Shown one piece after another: positions 8,059 to 15,162 of a DNA stretch of 34,231 bases (position 1 is the stretch's first letter; each line of letters starts with the position of its first letter). The position numbers were made by a program, and so were the translations under genes. The notes below the pieces were generated by a model, which worked only from the letters and a program-made list of their open reading frames with translations, was not told the DNA's origin and searched no databases. The DNA is from an uncultured Actinomycetes bacterium (GTDB taxonomy: Bacteria; Actinomycetota; Acidimicrobiia; Acidimicrobiales; SZUA-35), in assembly GCA_902826025.1 (NCBI GenBank), contig CADEDH010000053.1, positions 1 through 34,231 of the forward strand, in the 5' to 3' direction.

Positions 8059-8961
8059 ATGGCCGAGCGCACCTACGACCGGACCACACAGGACGTCGGC
8101 AACCTGGTGGCGTTGGAGCACGTGAACGTCACCGTGCCCGATCAGGAGCTGGCCGCCCTGTTCTACGTCACCGGCCTCGGCTTCACCCGGGACCCCTACA
8201 TCGACTTCGGGACGATGAACATGTGGGTCAACGTCGGCGGTCAGCAGTTCCACCTGCCGAAGTCGAAGGCCCAGGTGGTCCGGGGCACGATCGGGCTCGT
8301 GGTCCCGAGCCTGGCCGAGCTGACCGGCCGTATCGGGCGGCTGCTGAAGACCTACGGCGCCCGGTTCGACGGCTCGGCCTTCAGCTGCGAAGAGGCTGGC
8401 GACCAGACCTTGGCCGTCACCTGCCCCTGGGGCAACCGGCTCCGGGTCCACGAGGCGGGCGACGGGTTCGGGGGTATGCGCCTGGGTATGGCCTACGTCG
8501 ATCTCGACGTGGCCCCGGGCACCGCCACCGGCATCGCCCGCTTCTACGACGAGCTGTTCGGAGCGCCAGCCTCGGTGGGGGCCACGGCGGGCGGGGCGCC
8601 CCGGGCCGAGGTGCGGGTGGGCTGCCACCAGCTCCTGTGCTTCAGCGAGACCGAGGCCGAGATCCCGGCCTACGACGGGCACCACGTGGCGGTGTACCTG
8701 GCCAACTTCTCCCGGCCCTACGCCGCCCTGGGCGAGCGGGGCCTGATCACGCTGGAGACCAACGACAGCGAGTACCGCTTCACCGACATCGTCGACCCCG
8801 ACTCGGGTCAGCTGCTCACCACGATCGAGCACGAGGTCCGCTCGATGTTCCATCCCCTCTTCGGACGGGAGCTGGTGAACCGCAACCCGACGCAGCGGAT
8901 CACGGCCTACCACCCGGGCGAAGACAGCTACGTCGGCCTCACCCATGCCGGCCTGGGCTGA
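8059..8961 (+). CDS. Two-domain VOC (glyoxalase/extradiol-dioxygenase fold) protein
   Basis: The 300-residue protein has two vicinal-oxygen-chelate repeats. The first, at about residues 15-130, contains ALEHVNVTVPDQELAALFYV and later GGQQFHLPKSKAQ. The second, at about 145-280, contains LGMAYVDLDVAPG and ARFYDELFGAPA. VOC proteins include extradiol dioxygenases, glyoxalases and epimerases; I cannot identify a full metal triad, so the reaction is open. Two ATGs are adjacent (8056 and 8059), and the purine run GGGGACAGGGGG favours 8059 by spacing. The next gene starts inside this one (17-nt overlap), which implies translational coupling with the flavoprotein. The pairing recalls HsaA/HsaC-type ring degradation without proving it. 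Confidence 0.75.
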   Translation: MAERTYDRTTQDVGNLVALEHVNVTVPDQELAALFYVTGLGFTRDPYIDFGTMNMWVNVGGQQFHLPKSKAQVVRGTIGLVVPSLAELTGRIGRLLKTYGARFDGSAFSCEEAGDQTLAVTCPWGNRLRVHEAGDGFGGMRLGMAYVDLDVAPGTATGIARFYDELFGAPASVGATAGGAPRAEVRVGCHQLLCFSETEAEIPAYDGHHVAVYLANFSRPYAALGERGLITLETNDSEYRFTDIVDPDSGQLLTTIEHEVRSMFHPLFGRELVNRNPTQRITAYHPGEDSYVGLTHAGLG

Positions 8962-10147
8962 CGCCTCGGTGGAGGCGAGCCATCCGGCGGGGGCCCACCC
9001 GGTGGTGGACGCGGCCCGGCGTCTGGTACCGGAGGTGGAGGCGGCGGCGGGCTGGATCGAGGCCAATCGCCGGCTGCCCGACGCGTTGGCTGATCAGCTG
9101 ACCTCGGCCGGGCTCAACCACCTGTACCTGCCGGCCTCGGCCGGCGGCCCCGAGGTCGACCCTCTGAGCGCCATGACCGCCATCGAGATCCTGGCCGCGG
9201 CCGACGGGTCGGCGGCGTGGTGCGCCCACGTCTCGTCGGCCAACGCCTGGCAGATCGCCACCCTGGGGCCCGACGCCGTGGCCGCCATGGCCGAGCTGGC
9301 CGGCGGCCCGCCCCGGCGCTTCTCCGGTTCCAACCGGCCGTGCGGCACGGCCCGCCCGGTGGAGGGCGGCTACGTGGTGAGCGGCCGGTGGGACTTCGCC
9401 TCCAACTGCCTCCACGCCGACTGGTACTGCGGCGCCTGCGTGTCCCTCGAAGGCGGGGCCGACGAGAACAGCCGGCAACGCACCCGGGCCGTGTTCCTCC
9501 CCATCGCCGACGGCACGATCGTCGACACCTGGCAGGTGGCCGGTCTGCGGGGCACCGGCAGCAACGACTTCGCGGTCGATGAGGTGTTCGTGCCGGCCGA
9601 CCGGGTGAGCGCCGGCCGACACCTGGCGGCCCAGACCGGCCCCCTCTACCACCGGCGCCTGTCGATGGTGGTCAACTGGGCCCTCACCGCCGGGGTGGCC
9701 CTCGGCCTGGCTCGCGGAGCGCTCGACGCCTTCGGCGACATGGCGTCGGCCGGCACCGCCGGGGCCGAGCAGCCGTTGCGGGAGCGGGCGCCGGTGCAGC
9801 TGACCGTGGGCCGGGCCGAGGCCCGGCTTCAGGCGGCCCGGGTCTTCTGCCGCTCGTCGGTGGCCGAGGTGTGGGAGGCGGCGGTGGCCGGAGCCGACGA
9901 CGGCGAGCTCGACAGGCTGATCCCCCCGGCCCGCCTGGCCATCGTCCACGCCCTGCACGAAGCGGTCGAGGTGGTGAACCCCCTGTTCCACGCCGGAGGC
10001 ACCCGGTCGATCTTCGCCGCCCACCGCCTGGAGCGCTGCTTCCGAGACGCCCATGTGGCCCTCCAGCACGGCGCCGGATCCCCCGCCCACTTCGAGGCCG
10101 GCGGCCGCCTGGCCCTCGGCCTGCCCGCCCGGGCCCCACTCTGGTAG
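8945..10147 (+). CDS. Acyl-CoA dehydrogenase-fold flavoprotein (HsaA/DszC-like), second copy
   Basis: This 400-residue paralogue of the enzyme at 3927 shares the same landmarks. They are SAGLNHLYLPASAGGPEVDP near the N-terminus, GRWDFASNCLHADWYCGACV in the middle, TWQVAGLRGTGSNDFAVDEV, and the C-terminal FHAGGTRSIFAAHRLERCFR with RDAHVALQH. The last two motifs are shared with flavin-dependent hydroxylases of the HsaA/HpaB-like fold. ATG 8945 overlaps the end of the VOC gene by 17 nt, so the two products are probably made together and may act in one pathway. No partner flavin reductase is adjacent. A strict acyl-CoA dehydrogenase role is less likely but not excluded. Confidence 0.75.
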   Translation: MPAWADASVEASHPAGAHPVVDAARRLVPEVEAAAGWIEANRRLPDALADQLTSAGLNHLYLPASAGGPEVDPLSAMTAIEILAAADGSAAWCAHVSSANAWQIATLGPDAVAAMAELAGGPPRRFSGSNRPCGTARPVEGGYVVSGRWDFASNCLHADWYCGACVSLEGGADENSRQRTRAVFLPIADGTIVDTWQVAGLRGTGSNDFAVDEVFVPADRVSAGRHLAAQTGPLYHRRLSMVVNWALTAGVALGLARGALDAFGDMASAGTAGAEQPLRERAPVQLTVGRAEARLQAARVFCRSSVAEVWEAAVAGADDGELDRLIPPARLAIVHALHEAVEVVNPLFHAGGTRSIFAAHRLERCFRDAHVALQHGAGSPAHFEAGGRLALGLPARAPLW

Positions 10148-10229
10148 GGCGCCCCCTCCGAGCCGGCAGTCGCCGCCCGATCTGATCGACAAGCGGCGAT
10201 ACGACCGTCGCGAGCCGTTCGGCCCGTGC

Positions 10230-10235
10230 CACAAT
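10230..10235 (+). promoter_or_regulatory. -10-like hexamer CACAAT before a leaderless GTG
   Basis: CACAAT is followed by seven bases and GTG 10243. There is no Shine-Dalgarno before this start, which matches the leaderless pattern seen elsewhere in the window. The first base departs from the TANNNT consensus. Confidence 0.35.
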
Positions 10236-10242
10236 CCATGGT

Positions 10243-11337
10243 GTGCAAGGATCACCAGGGCGGCCGCCGACTCCACGGCCGGGAACCGTGCTGCGGGTCG
10301 CGGCCCTGGCCGCCGTGGCCCTGCTGGGGGCGGCCGGTTGCGGGCTCATCAGGCCGTCCGAAGGATCCAGCCCCACCACGGCCCCAGCCTCCCCCGTATC
10401 GGTGGCCGCCGGCGGGTCACTCTCCGCCCCCCCTACCCTGCCGGCCGGGGCCTCTCTCTCGTCGACCCCCGCCACCACCCCCGCCCCGCCGCTCGACCCT
10501 ACGTTCGAGGCCATAGCCACCCGCACCATGATGACGGACGAGGCCCGGGGGCTCCTGGCCCGATCGACCCCCGAGCTGACCGACCGGGCCACCATCGGCC
10601 AACAGTGCAGCCTGGAGCCCGACGTGTCGGTGCTGGGCTGCTACCAGGCCGGCCACATCGCTGTCCTGTCGGTCGCCGACCCCCGCCTCGACGGCATCAC
10701 CGAAACCACTACTGCCCACGAGATGCTCCACGCCGCCTGGGCCTCGCTGGGGGTGGTGGAGCGGTCACGGCTGGCCACCCTGCTCCAGGCCGCCTACCAG
10801 ACCCACGCCACGCCGGAACTGATCGAGCGGATCGACATCTACCGGGCGCTCGACCCGGCCGTGATCGACAGTGAGCTCCACTCGATCCTGGGCACCGAGG
10901 TGGCCGACCTGGGGCCTGAGCTGGAGGCCTACTATGCCCGGTGGTTCACCGACCGTTCGGCCGTGGTGAACCTGGCCCAGGAGGCCCAGGGTACGTTCGC
11001 TTCGCTGCGCCAGCAGGTCGACGACCTCGATGCCCAGCTGTCTTCCAAGCGGACGAAGCTCGACGCCGAAGACGCCGATCTCCGGGCCTGGCGGGCCGAC
11101 CTCGACACGAGGTCGGCCGAGCTCGACTCGCTGCGCAACGAGGGCCGCTTGGCCGAGTACAACGACGGGGTCGACCCGTTCAACACCGACGTGGCCGCCT
11201 TCAATTCCGCCGCCGGCACCCATCAACAGGCCGTCGTGGAGTTCAACGACCTCGTGGTCGAGCGCAACCAACTGGCCGCCGCCTACACCGACCTGGCCGA
11301 GCAGATCGACACCACCGTCTCGTCGATCGGCGGGTAG
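10243..11337 (+). CDS. Lipoprotein with HExxH metalloprotease-like site and C-terminal coiled coil
   Basis: The 364-residue protein begins with a lipoprotein signal: the hydrophobic run VAALAAVALLGAAGC ends in an LGAAGC-like lipobox. A Pro/Ser/Thr/Ala-rich linker follows, to about residue 85. The central domain contains TTTAHEMLHAAWASLG, with H159, E160 and H163 forming an HExxH zinc-protease signature. A plausible third ligand lies in SELHSILGTEVADL about 55 residues on. From about residue 240 to the end the protein is strongly coiled-coil (LRQQVDDLDAQLSSKRTKL and similar). It should be anchored to the outer face of the membrane. I do not recognise a named family. Start GTG 10243 looks leaderless; GTG 10288 would give a minimal signal peptide and is a fair alternative. 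Confidence 0.7.
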   Translation: MQGSPGRPPTPRPGTVLRVAALAAVALLGAAGCGLIRPSEGSSPTTAPASPVSVAAGGSLSAPPTLPAGASLSSTPATTPAPPLDPTFEAIATRTMMTDEARGLLARSTPELTDRATIGQQCSLEPDVSVLGCYQAGHIAVLSVADPRLDGITETTTAHEMLHAAWASLGVVERSRLATLLQAAYQTHATPELIERIDIYRALDPAVIDSELHSILGTEVADLGPELEAYYARWFTDRSAVVNLAQEAQGTFASLRQQVDDLDAQLSSKRTKLDAEDADLRAWRADLDTRSAELDSLRNEGRLAEYNDGVDPFNTDVAAFNSAAGTHQQAVVEFNDLVVERNQLAAAYTDLAEQIDTTVSSIGG

Positions 11338-11448
11338 CGGAGGCAACCAGGAGGCCGATTCGTGCCCGGCCGGGCCGGAGTGCAAGAGTCTTTCCCCCGG
11401 GCCGCCGGACCGACCCTGGCCGAGGCACCTCAACACGGGAGGCACCGC

Positions 11449-12033
11449 ATGGACGCCCCATCCGTATCGTTCGATCTCCGCCGGGCCGAAGCCGCCGTCC
11501 GGGAGCTGTTGTTGGCCGTGGGCGAAGACCCCAGCCGCGACGGCCTGGTCGACACCCCGGCCCGGGTGGCCCGCAGCTACCTCGAGCTGCTGAGCGGCTA
11601 TCACGAGGATCCGGGCCGCCACCTGGAGCGCCAGTTCACCATCGATCACGAGGAGATGGTGATCGTGAAGGACATCCCGTTCTCGTCGATGTGCGAGCAC
11701 CACATGCTGCCGTTCATGGGTCGGGCCCATGTCGCCTACCTGCCCAGCTCCACCGGCAAGGTGTGCGGGCTGTCCAAGATCGCCCGGCTGGTCGACGGTT
11801 ACGCCCGCCGGCTCCAGGTGCAGGAGCGCCTCACCGGCCAGGTGGCCGACGACCTGATGAACCGTCTCGGGGCCAGCGGAGCGCTGGTGATCCTGGAGGC
11901 CGAGCACCTGTGCATGACGATCCGGGGGGCCATGAAGCCGGGGGCCCTCACCACCACGTCGGCCGTGCGAGGCTCACTCACCGATCAGTCCAGCCGGGCC
12001 GAGGCCCTGTCACTGATCATGGCCGGGCGCTAG
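11449..12033 (+). CDS. folE: GTP cyclohydrolase I
   Basis: The 194-residue enzyme converts GTP to 7,8-dihydroneopterin triphosphate, the first step of tetrahydrofolate synthesis. Zinc ligands are visible: C82 and H85 in [20 protein letters not shown], and C155 in [15 protein letters not shown]. Other family marks are [39 protein letters not shown] and the C-terminal SRAEALSLI. Length is normal for bacterial FolE. ATG 11449 has GGGAGG 6-8 nt upstream. It follows the lipoprotein gene by about 110 bp, and no other folate gene is nearby (folE is often next to ftsH, folP or folB in actinobacteria), so it is isolated here. Confidence 0.95.
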   Translation: MDAPSVSFDLRRAEAAVRELLLAVGEDPSRDGLVDTPARVARSYLELLSGYHEDPGRHLERQFTIDHEEMVIVKDIPFSSMCEHHMLPFMGRAHVAYLPSSTGKVCGLSKIARLVDGYARRLQVQERLTGQVADDLMNRLGASGALVILEAEHLCMTIRGAMKPGALTTTSAVRGSLTDQSSRAEALSLIMAGR

Positions 12034-12072
12034 CCCGGCCGGTGCCCGCCGGGTGCTGGCCCGGCCGGTGCC
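12033..12072. repeat. Direct repeat just after folE
   Basis: GCCCGGCCGGTGCC occurs at 12033-12046 and again at 12059-12072, 26 bp apart, separated by CGCCGGGTGCTG. The units and spacer are GC palindrome-rich and can form alternative hairpins, so they may act as the end of the folE transcript. A chance duplication in GC-rich DNA is possible. Confidence 0.4.
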
Positions 12073-12107
12073 GCAGCTCTCACCGAACCAACCATAAGGG
12101 GGACATC

Positions 12108-12908
12108 ATGGCGAGGAAGACGCAGGCCGAACGGCGGGCAGCGGGCAAGGACGTGCAGCGCACGCTGCGGGGCGGTGACGCCGGGGTCGAGGTCGACGCC
12201 GACGCCGTAGCCGCCGCCACCGAGGCCCGCCTCGGCCCGCTGGGCTCGTTCGTGCTCGACTTCGCCCTGGGCGACATCTGGAGCCGGCCCGGTCTGTCGC
12301 GGCGCGACCGGAGCCTGATCGTGATCACGATCCTCACCACGCTGAATCAGCTCACCCAGCTCCGCTCCCACGTGCAGGGCGGCATCCACCACGGCCTCAC
12401 CCCGACCGAGATCGAAGAGGTGATGGTGCAGCTCGGCGGCTACGCCGGGTTCCCCCGGGCCATCGACGGGATGACCACGGCCCGGGCCGCCATCGCCGAG
12501 CTGCAGGGGGTGGCCGAGCTGCCCCCCAGCCCCCCGGCCGAACCCAGGGACGACGACCAACGCAGCGCCGATGCCCGCGAGGTGATGGGCCGTCTCAGCG
12601 CCAACCAGCCCCCGGGCGGGCCGGGGGTCGACATGGGGTCGTTCGCCGCCACCGCCGGCCGGTTCGCCTTCGGCGAGCTGTGGGCCCGGCCCCAGCTGGC
12701 CCGCCGTGACCGGTCGCTGGTGGTGTGCGCCACCCTCACCACCCAGGACAAGCCAACCGAGCTGCGGTTCCACCTGCAGGGAGCCCTCAACCACGGCGTC
12801 ACTGCGGCGGAGCTGGAAGAGCTGATGATCACCGTGGTGGGCTACGTCGGCTTCCCCACCGCAGTGGAAGGGTTCCGGGCCCTACGGGAAATCGAAGCCC
12901 GCCAATAG
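12108..12908 (+). CDS. Tandem-domain carboxymuconolactone decarboxylase (CMD) family protein
   Basis: The 266-residue protein has two homologous CMD domains, at about residues 35-130 and 165-262. Each carries a matching core: RRDRSLIVITILTTLNQLTQ with LRSHVQGGIHHGLTPTEIEE in the first, and RRDRSLVVCATLTTQDKPTE with LRFHLQGALNHGVTAAELEE in the second. The cores resemble PcaC-type gamma-carboxymuconolactone decarboxylase and lack the CxxC of AhpD-type peroxidases, so a decarboxylase or lactone-processing role is more likely than antioxidant activity. PcaC acts in the protocatechuate branch of the beta-ketoadipate pathway, but no other pca gene is present. The start has AAGGGGG 6-8 nt upstream. 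The fused doublet may form the active bundle within one chain. Confidence 0.85.
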   Translation: MARKTQAERRAAGKDVQRTLRGGDAGVEVDADAVAAATEARLGPLGSFVLDFALGDIWSRPGLSRRDRSLIVITILTTLNQLTQLRSHVQGGIHHGLTPTEIEEVMVQLGGYAGFPRAIDGMTTARAAIAELQGVAELPPSPPAEPRDDDQRSADAREVMGRLSANQPPGGPGVDMGSFAATAGRFAFGELWARPQLARRDRSLVVCATLTTQDKPTELRFHLQGALNHGVTAAELEELMITVVGYVGFPTAVEGFRALREIEARQ

Positions 12909-13077
12909 AGGCGCGCACCGCTTTCCCGCCCACGGCTCGCGGGACTGTCGATCCGGTGCGGCCGGCGCCGTCCTTCCCGAGTGGGCGGAACAGGCCACTA
13001 ACCAGCCCTGGACCGTGTACGGCTGGCTCGGAACACCTGACCCACGCTGTCGGCGGGCGCGGTCGCCGGGTGGTGAG

Positions 13078-13083
13078 TAGGGT
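13078..13083 (+). promoter_or_regulatory. -10-like hexamer TAGGGT before a leaderless ATG
   Basis: TAGGGT is followed by seven bases and ATG 13091. No ribosome binding site precedes this ATG, although protein similarity starts exactly there, so a leaderless mRNA is likely. No clear -35 was seen. Confidence 0.45.
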
Positions 13084-13090
13084 TCGGATC

Positions 13091-13945
13091 ATGCGACTCG
13101 GCGTGATGATGTTCCCCACCGACACCGCGATCCAGCCGATCGAGCTGGCCAAGGAGGTGGAGGCCCGGGGGTTCGACGCCCTGTGGTTCCCCGAGCACTC
13201 CCACATCCCGGTGTCCCGCCGTACCCCGTGGGGCGGACGGGAGGGCGCGCCCCCGCTGCCCGAGATGTACTGGCGGGCCCACGACCAGTTCGTGGCCCTC
13301 ACTGCGGCCGCCGTGTCCACCACCACCCTGCGGGTGGGCACCGGCATCACGCTGGTGGCCCAGCGCGACCCCCTGTGGCTGGCCAAGGAGGTGGCCTCGC
13401 TCGACATGATCTCGGGCGGCCGGTTCATCTTCGGCATCGGCTACGGCTGGAACCACGAGGAGATGGCCGACCACGGCATCGACGTGAAGCGGCGCCGGGG
13501 CCTGGTGCGGGAGAAGATCCTGGCCTGCAAGGAGCTGTGGACCAAAGACGTGGCCGAGTTCTCGGGGCGGTACGTGAACTTCGAGCCGTCGTGGGCCTGG
13601 CCCAAGCCCACCCAGAAACCCCACCCCCCGATCGTGGTGGGCGGCTCCCCCACCCCGCTCCACTTCCAGCACATCGTGGAGTTCGCCGACGGCTGGCTGC
13701 CCAACGAGGGCCGCTACCCGATCGAGGAGAAGTGGCCCGAGCTGCAGCACCTGGCCGAGGACTCGGGGCGGGACCCGTCGACCCTGTCGCTCGGCATCTT
13801 CGGCATCAAGCCCGAGGCCGACCACATCGAGAACATGGCCGCCGTGGGGGCCACCTACGGTGCCATCGGGCTGCCGTCGGCGGGGGCCGACGAGATCCTG
13901 CCCCTGCTCGACACGTACGCCGAGCTCGTGACCCGGTTCCACTGA
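13091..13945 (+). CDS. LLM class F420-dependent oxidoreductase (TIGR03619-like)
   Basis: The 284-residue protein belongs to the luciferase-like TIM-barrel flavin/F420 enzymes. The N-terminal strand MRLGVMMFPTDTAIQPIELA, the EARGFDALWFPEHSHIP segment, RVGTGITLVAQRDPLWLAKE, SGGRFIFGIGYGWNHEEM and PHPPIVVGGSP are hallmarks of the actinobacterial F420-dependent group often annotated TIGR03619. These enzymes use the deazaflavin F420 as hydride carrier on diverse substrates; none can be named here. Homology begins exactly at ATG 13091, which has no Shine-Dalgarno but a TAGGGT hexamer 7 nt upstream. The Asp-box protein gene follows after 22 bp and is probably co-transcribed. Confidence 0.9.
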   Translation: MRLGVMMFPTDTAIQPIELAKEVEARGFDALWFPEHSHIPVSRRTPWGGREGAPPLPEMYWRAHDQFVALTAAAVSTTTLRVGTGITLVAQRDPLWLAKEVASLDMISGGRFIFGIGYGWNHEEMADHGIDVKRRRGLVREKILACKELWTKDVAEFSGRYVNFEPSWAWPKPTQKPHPPIVVGGSPTPLHFQHIVEFADGWLPNEGRYPIEEKWPELQHLAEDSGRDPSTLSLGIFGIKPEADHIENMAAVGATYGAIGLPSAGADEILPLLDTYAELVTRFH

Positions 13946-13967
13946 CCCGATCGACGGAGGTTCTGAC

Positions 13968-15035
13968 ATGGCGAGCTCGACGACCGGCCGGGTGTTCGTG
14001 GGGGCGTCGCGCTTCGCCCCCAACGCCCCGGCCGAACACCTGGGCGGATTCTGGCGGATGGACCCCGGGGCCAGCACCTGGACCCCGCTGACCAAGGGAC
14101 TGCCCGACGCCCCCCAGGTGCGGACGGTGGTGGTGCACCCCGACGACCCGTCGGTGATCTTCGCCGGCGTGCACGACGGCCCCTACCGCTCCACCGACGG
14201 GGGCGACACCTGGGAGCGCCTCGGGCTCGACGCCCGCCTGCCGGTCTGGGCCCTGGCCTTCGATCCGGTGGATCACCGGGTCTGGTACTGCGGGATCGGC
14301 CCCTCCCGCCTCTACCGCTCCACCGACAACGGCGACACCTGGGCCGACCTGTCCAACGCCGTGCTGCCCGAGCGGCTCGACATGGGCTTCCCCACGCGGC
14401 TGATCTCGGTCGTCGTCGACCCCACCGACCCGGCGTCGATCTACGCCGGGGTGGAGGTGGGCGGGGTCATGCACTCGGCCGACAGGGGCGAGACCTGGAC
14501 CGACTGCTCGTTCGACCTGGTCCGCCTGGCCGAGGAGCGCCCCGAGCTGCGGAGCCGGCTGCTGAGCGAGACCGAACTGGAGGGCATGCTCGACACCCAC
14601 GCCCTGGCCGTGAGCCCGGCCGCCCCGGGCCGGCCGTTCCTGGCCAACCGGATGGGGCTGTTCCGCTCCGACGACCAGGGCGGTCACTGGGCCGACCTCA
14701 ACGTCGGGGCCCACTCGCCCCTCACCTACTGCCGCCACGTGATGGTGTCGCCCCACGACCCCGGCACCCTGTTCGCCTGCTTCAGCGACGAGGCCCAGGG
14801 CGTGGCCGGCTCGGTGTACCGCAGCGAGGACCTGGGCCGGAGCTGGACCCGGTACGACTCGGTGACCCCCACGTCGACGATGATGAAGGTCGACGTCGAT
14901 CCCGACGACGAGGACCGGGTGTGGTGCGCCACCCGCGACGGCGAGGTGTTCACCACCGCCGACGGCGGCGCCACCTGGACCGAGCATCATCTGCCTACCG
15001 GCGGGCGTGACGTCTACGCTCTCTGCGCCGGCTGA
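13968..15035 (+). CDS. Asp-box (BNR/sortilin-like) beta-propeller protein, cytoplasmic
   Basis: The 355-residue protein contains at least six Asp-box-like motifs of the form S-x-D-x-G-x-T-W: YRSTDGGDTW, YRSTDNGDTW, HSADRGETW, FRSDDQGGHW, YRSEDLGRSW and FTTADGGATW. They are spread along the chain and indicate a beta-propeller of the VPS10/sortilin or exo-alpha-sialidase-like type. There is no signal peptide or membrane segment, unlike most secreted Asp-box enzymes, and I see no sialidase arginine triad, so a glycosidase call is not supported. GGAGG lies 7 nt before ATG 13968. It follows the F420 oxidoreductase gene by 22 bp, which suggests a linked role, perhaps as a binding or scaffold partner. 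Function unknown. Confidence 0.8.
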   Translation: MASSTTGRVFVGASRFAPNAPAEHLGGFWRMDPGASTWTPLTKGLPDAPQVRTVVVHPDDPSVIFAGVHDGPYRSTDGGDTWERLGLDARLPVWALAFDPVDHRVWYCGIGPSRLYRSTDNGDTWADLSNAVLPERLDMGFPTRLISVVVDPTDPASIYAGVEVGGVMHSADRGETWTDCSFDLVRLAEERPELRSRLLSETELEGMLDTHALAVSPAAPGRPFLANRMGLFRSDDQGGHWADLNVGAHSPLTYCRHVMVSPHDPGTLFACFSDEAQGVAGSVYRSEDLGRSWTRYDSVTPTSTMMKVDVDPDDEDRVWCATRDGEVFTTADGGATWTEHHLPTGGRDVYALCAG

Positions 15036-15042
15036 TCAACCC

Positions 15043-15093
15043 GGGAACTCTGACGTGGCGTGCCGCAAACCGGTACCGCACGTCAGAGTTCCC
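15043..15093. terminator. Hairpin A of a twin terminator between convergent genes
   Basis: GGGAACTCTGACGTG (15043-15057) pairs perfectly with its complement at 15079-15093, giving a 15-bp stem and a 21-nt loop. It starts 7 nt after the stop of the Asp-box gene. Its arms share GAACTCTGACG with the second hairpin just downstream. Confidence 0.6.
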
Positions 15094-15115
15094 AGCGGTG
15101 GGCCGGGCTGACGGT

Positions 15116-15162
15116 GAACTCTGACGCCGGGCGGCCGAATCCGCCACCGGACGTCAGAGTTC
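15116..15162. terminator. Hairpin B of a twin terminator between convergent genes
   Basis: GAACTCTGACG (15116-15126) pairs with CGTCAGAGTTC (15152-15162). The stem continues inward as CCGG/CCGG and GCGG/CCGC after one bulged A (15151), closing on a 6-nt loop. The stop codon of the minus-strand CaiB gene (15154-15156) lies within the right arm, so the hairpin serves or borders that transcript's end. Confidence 0.6.

Noticed and set aside
12108..12908. AhpD-type alkylhydroperoxidase
   Set aside because: Neither CMD domain has the CxxC pair needed for that activity.
13968..15035. Sialidase
   Set aside because: Asp boxes are present, but there is no signal peptide and no recognisable arginine triad or catalytic Tyr/Glu arrangement.
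15043..15162. CRISPR-like repeat pair
   Set aside because: Only two units, each self-complementary, with no spacer array and no cas gene; twin terminators explain it better.
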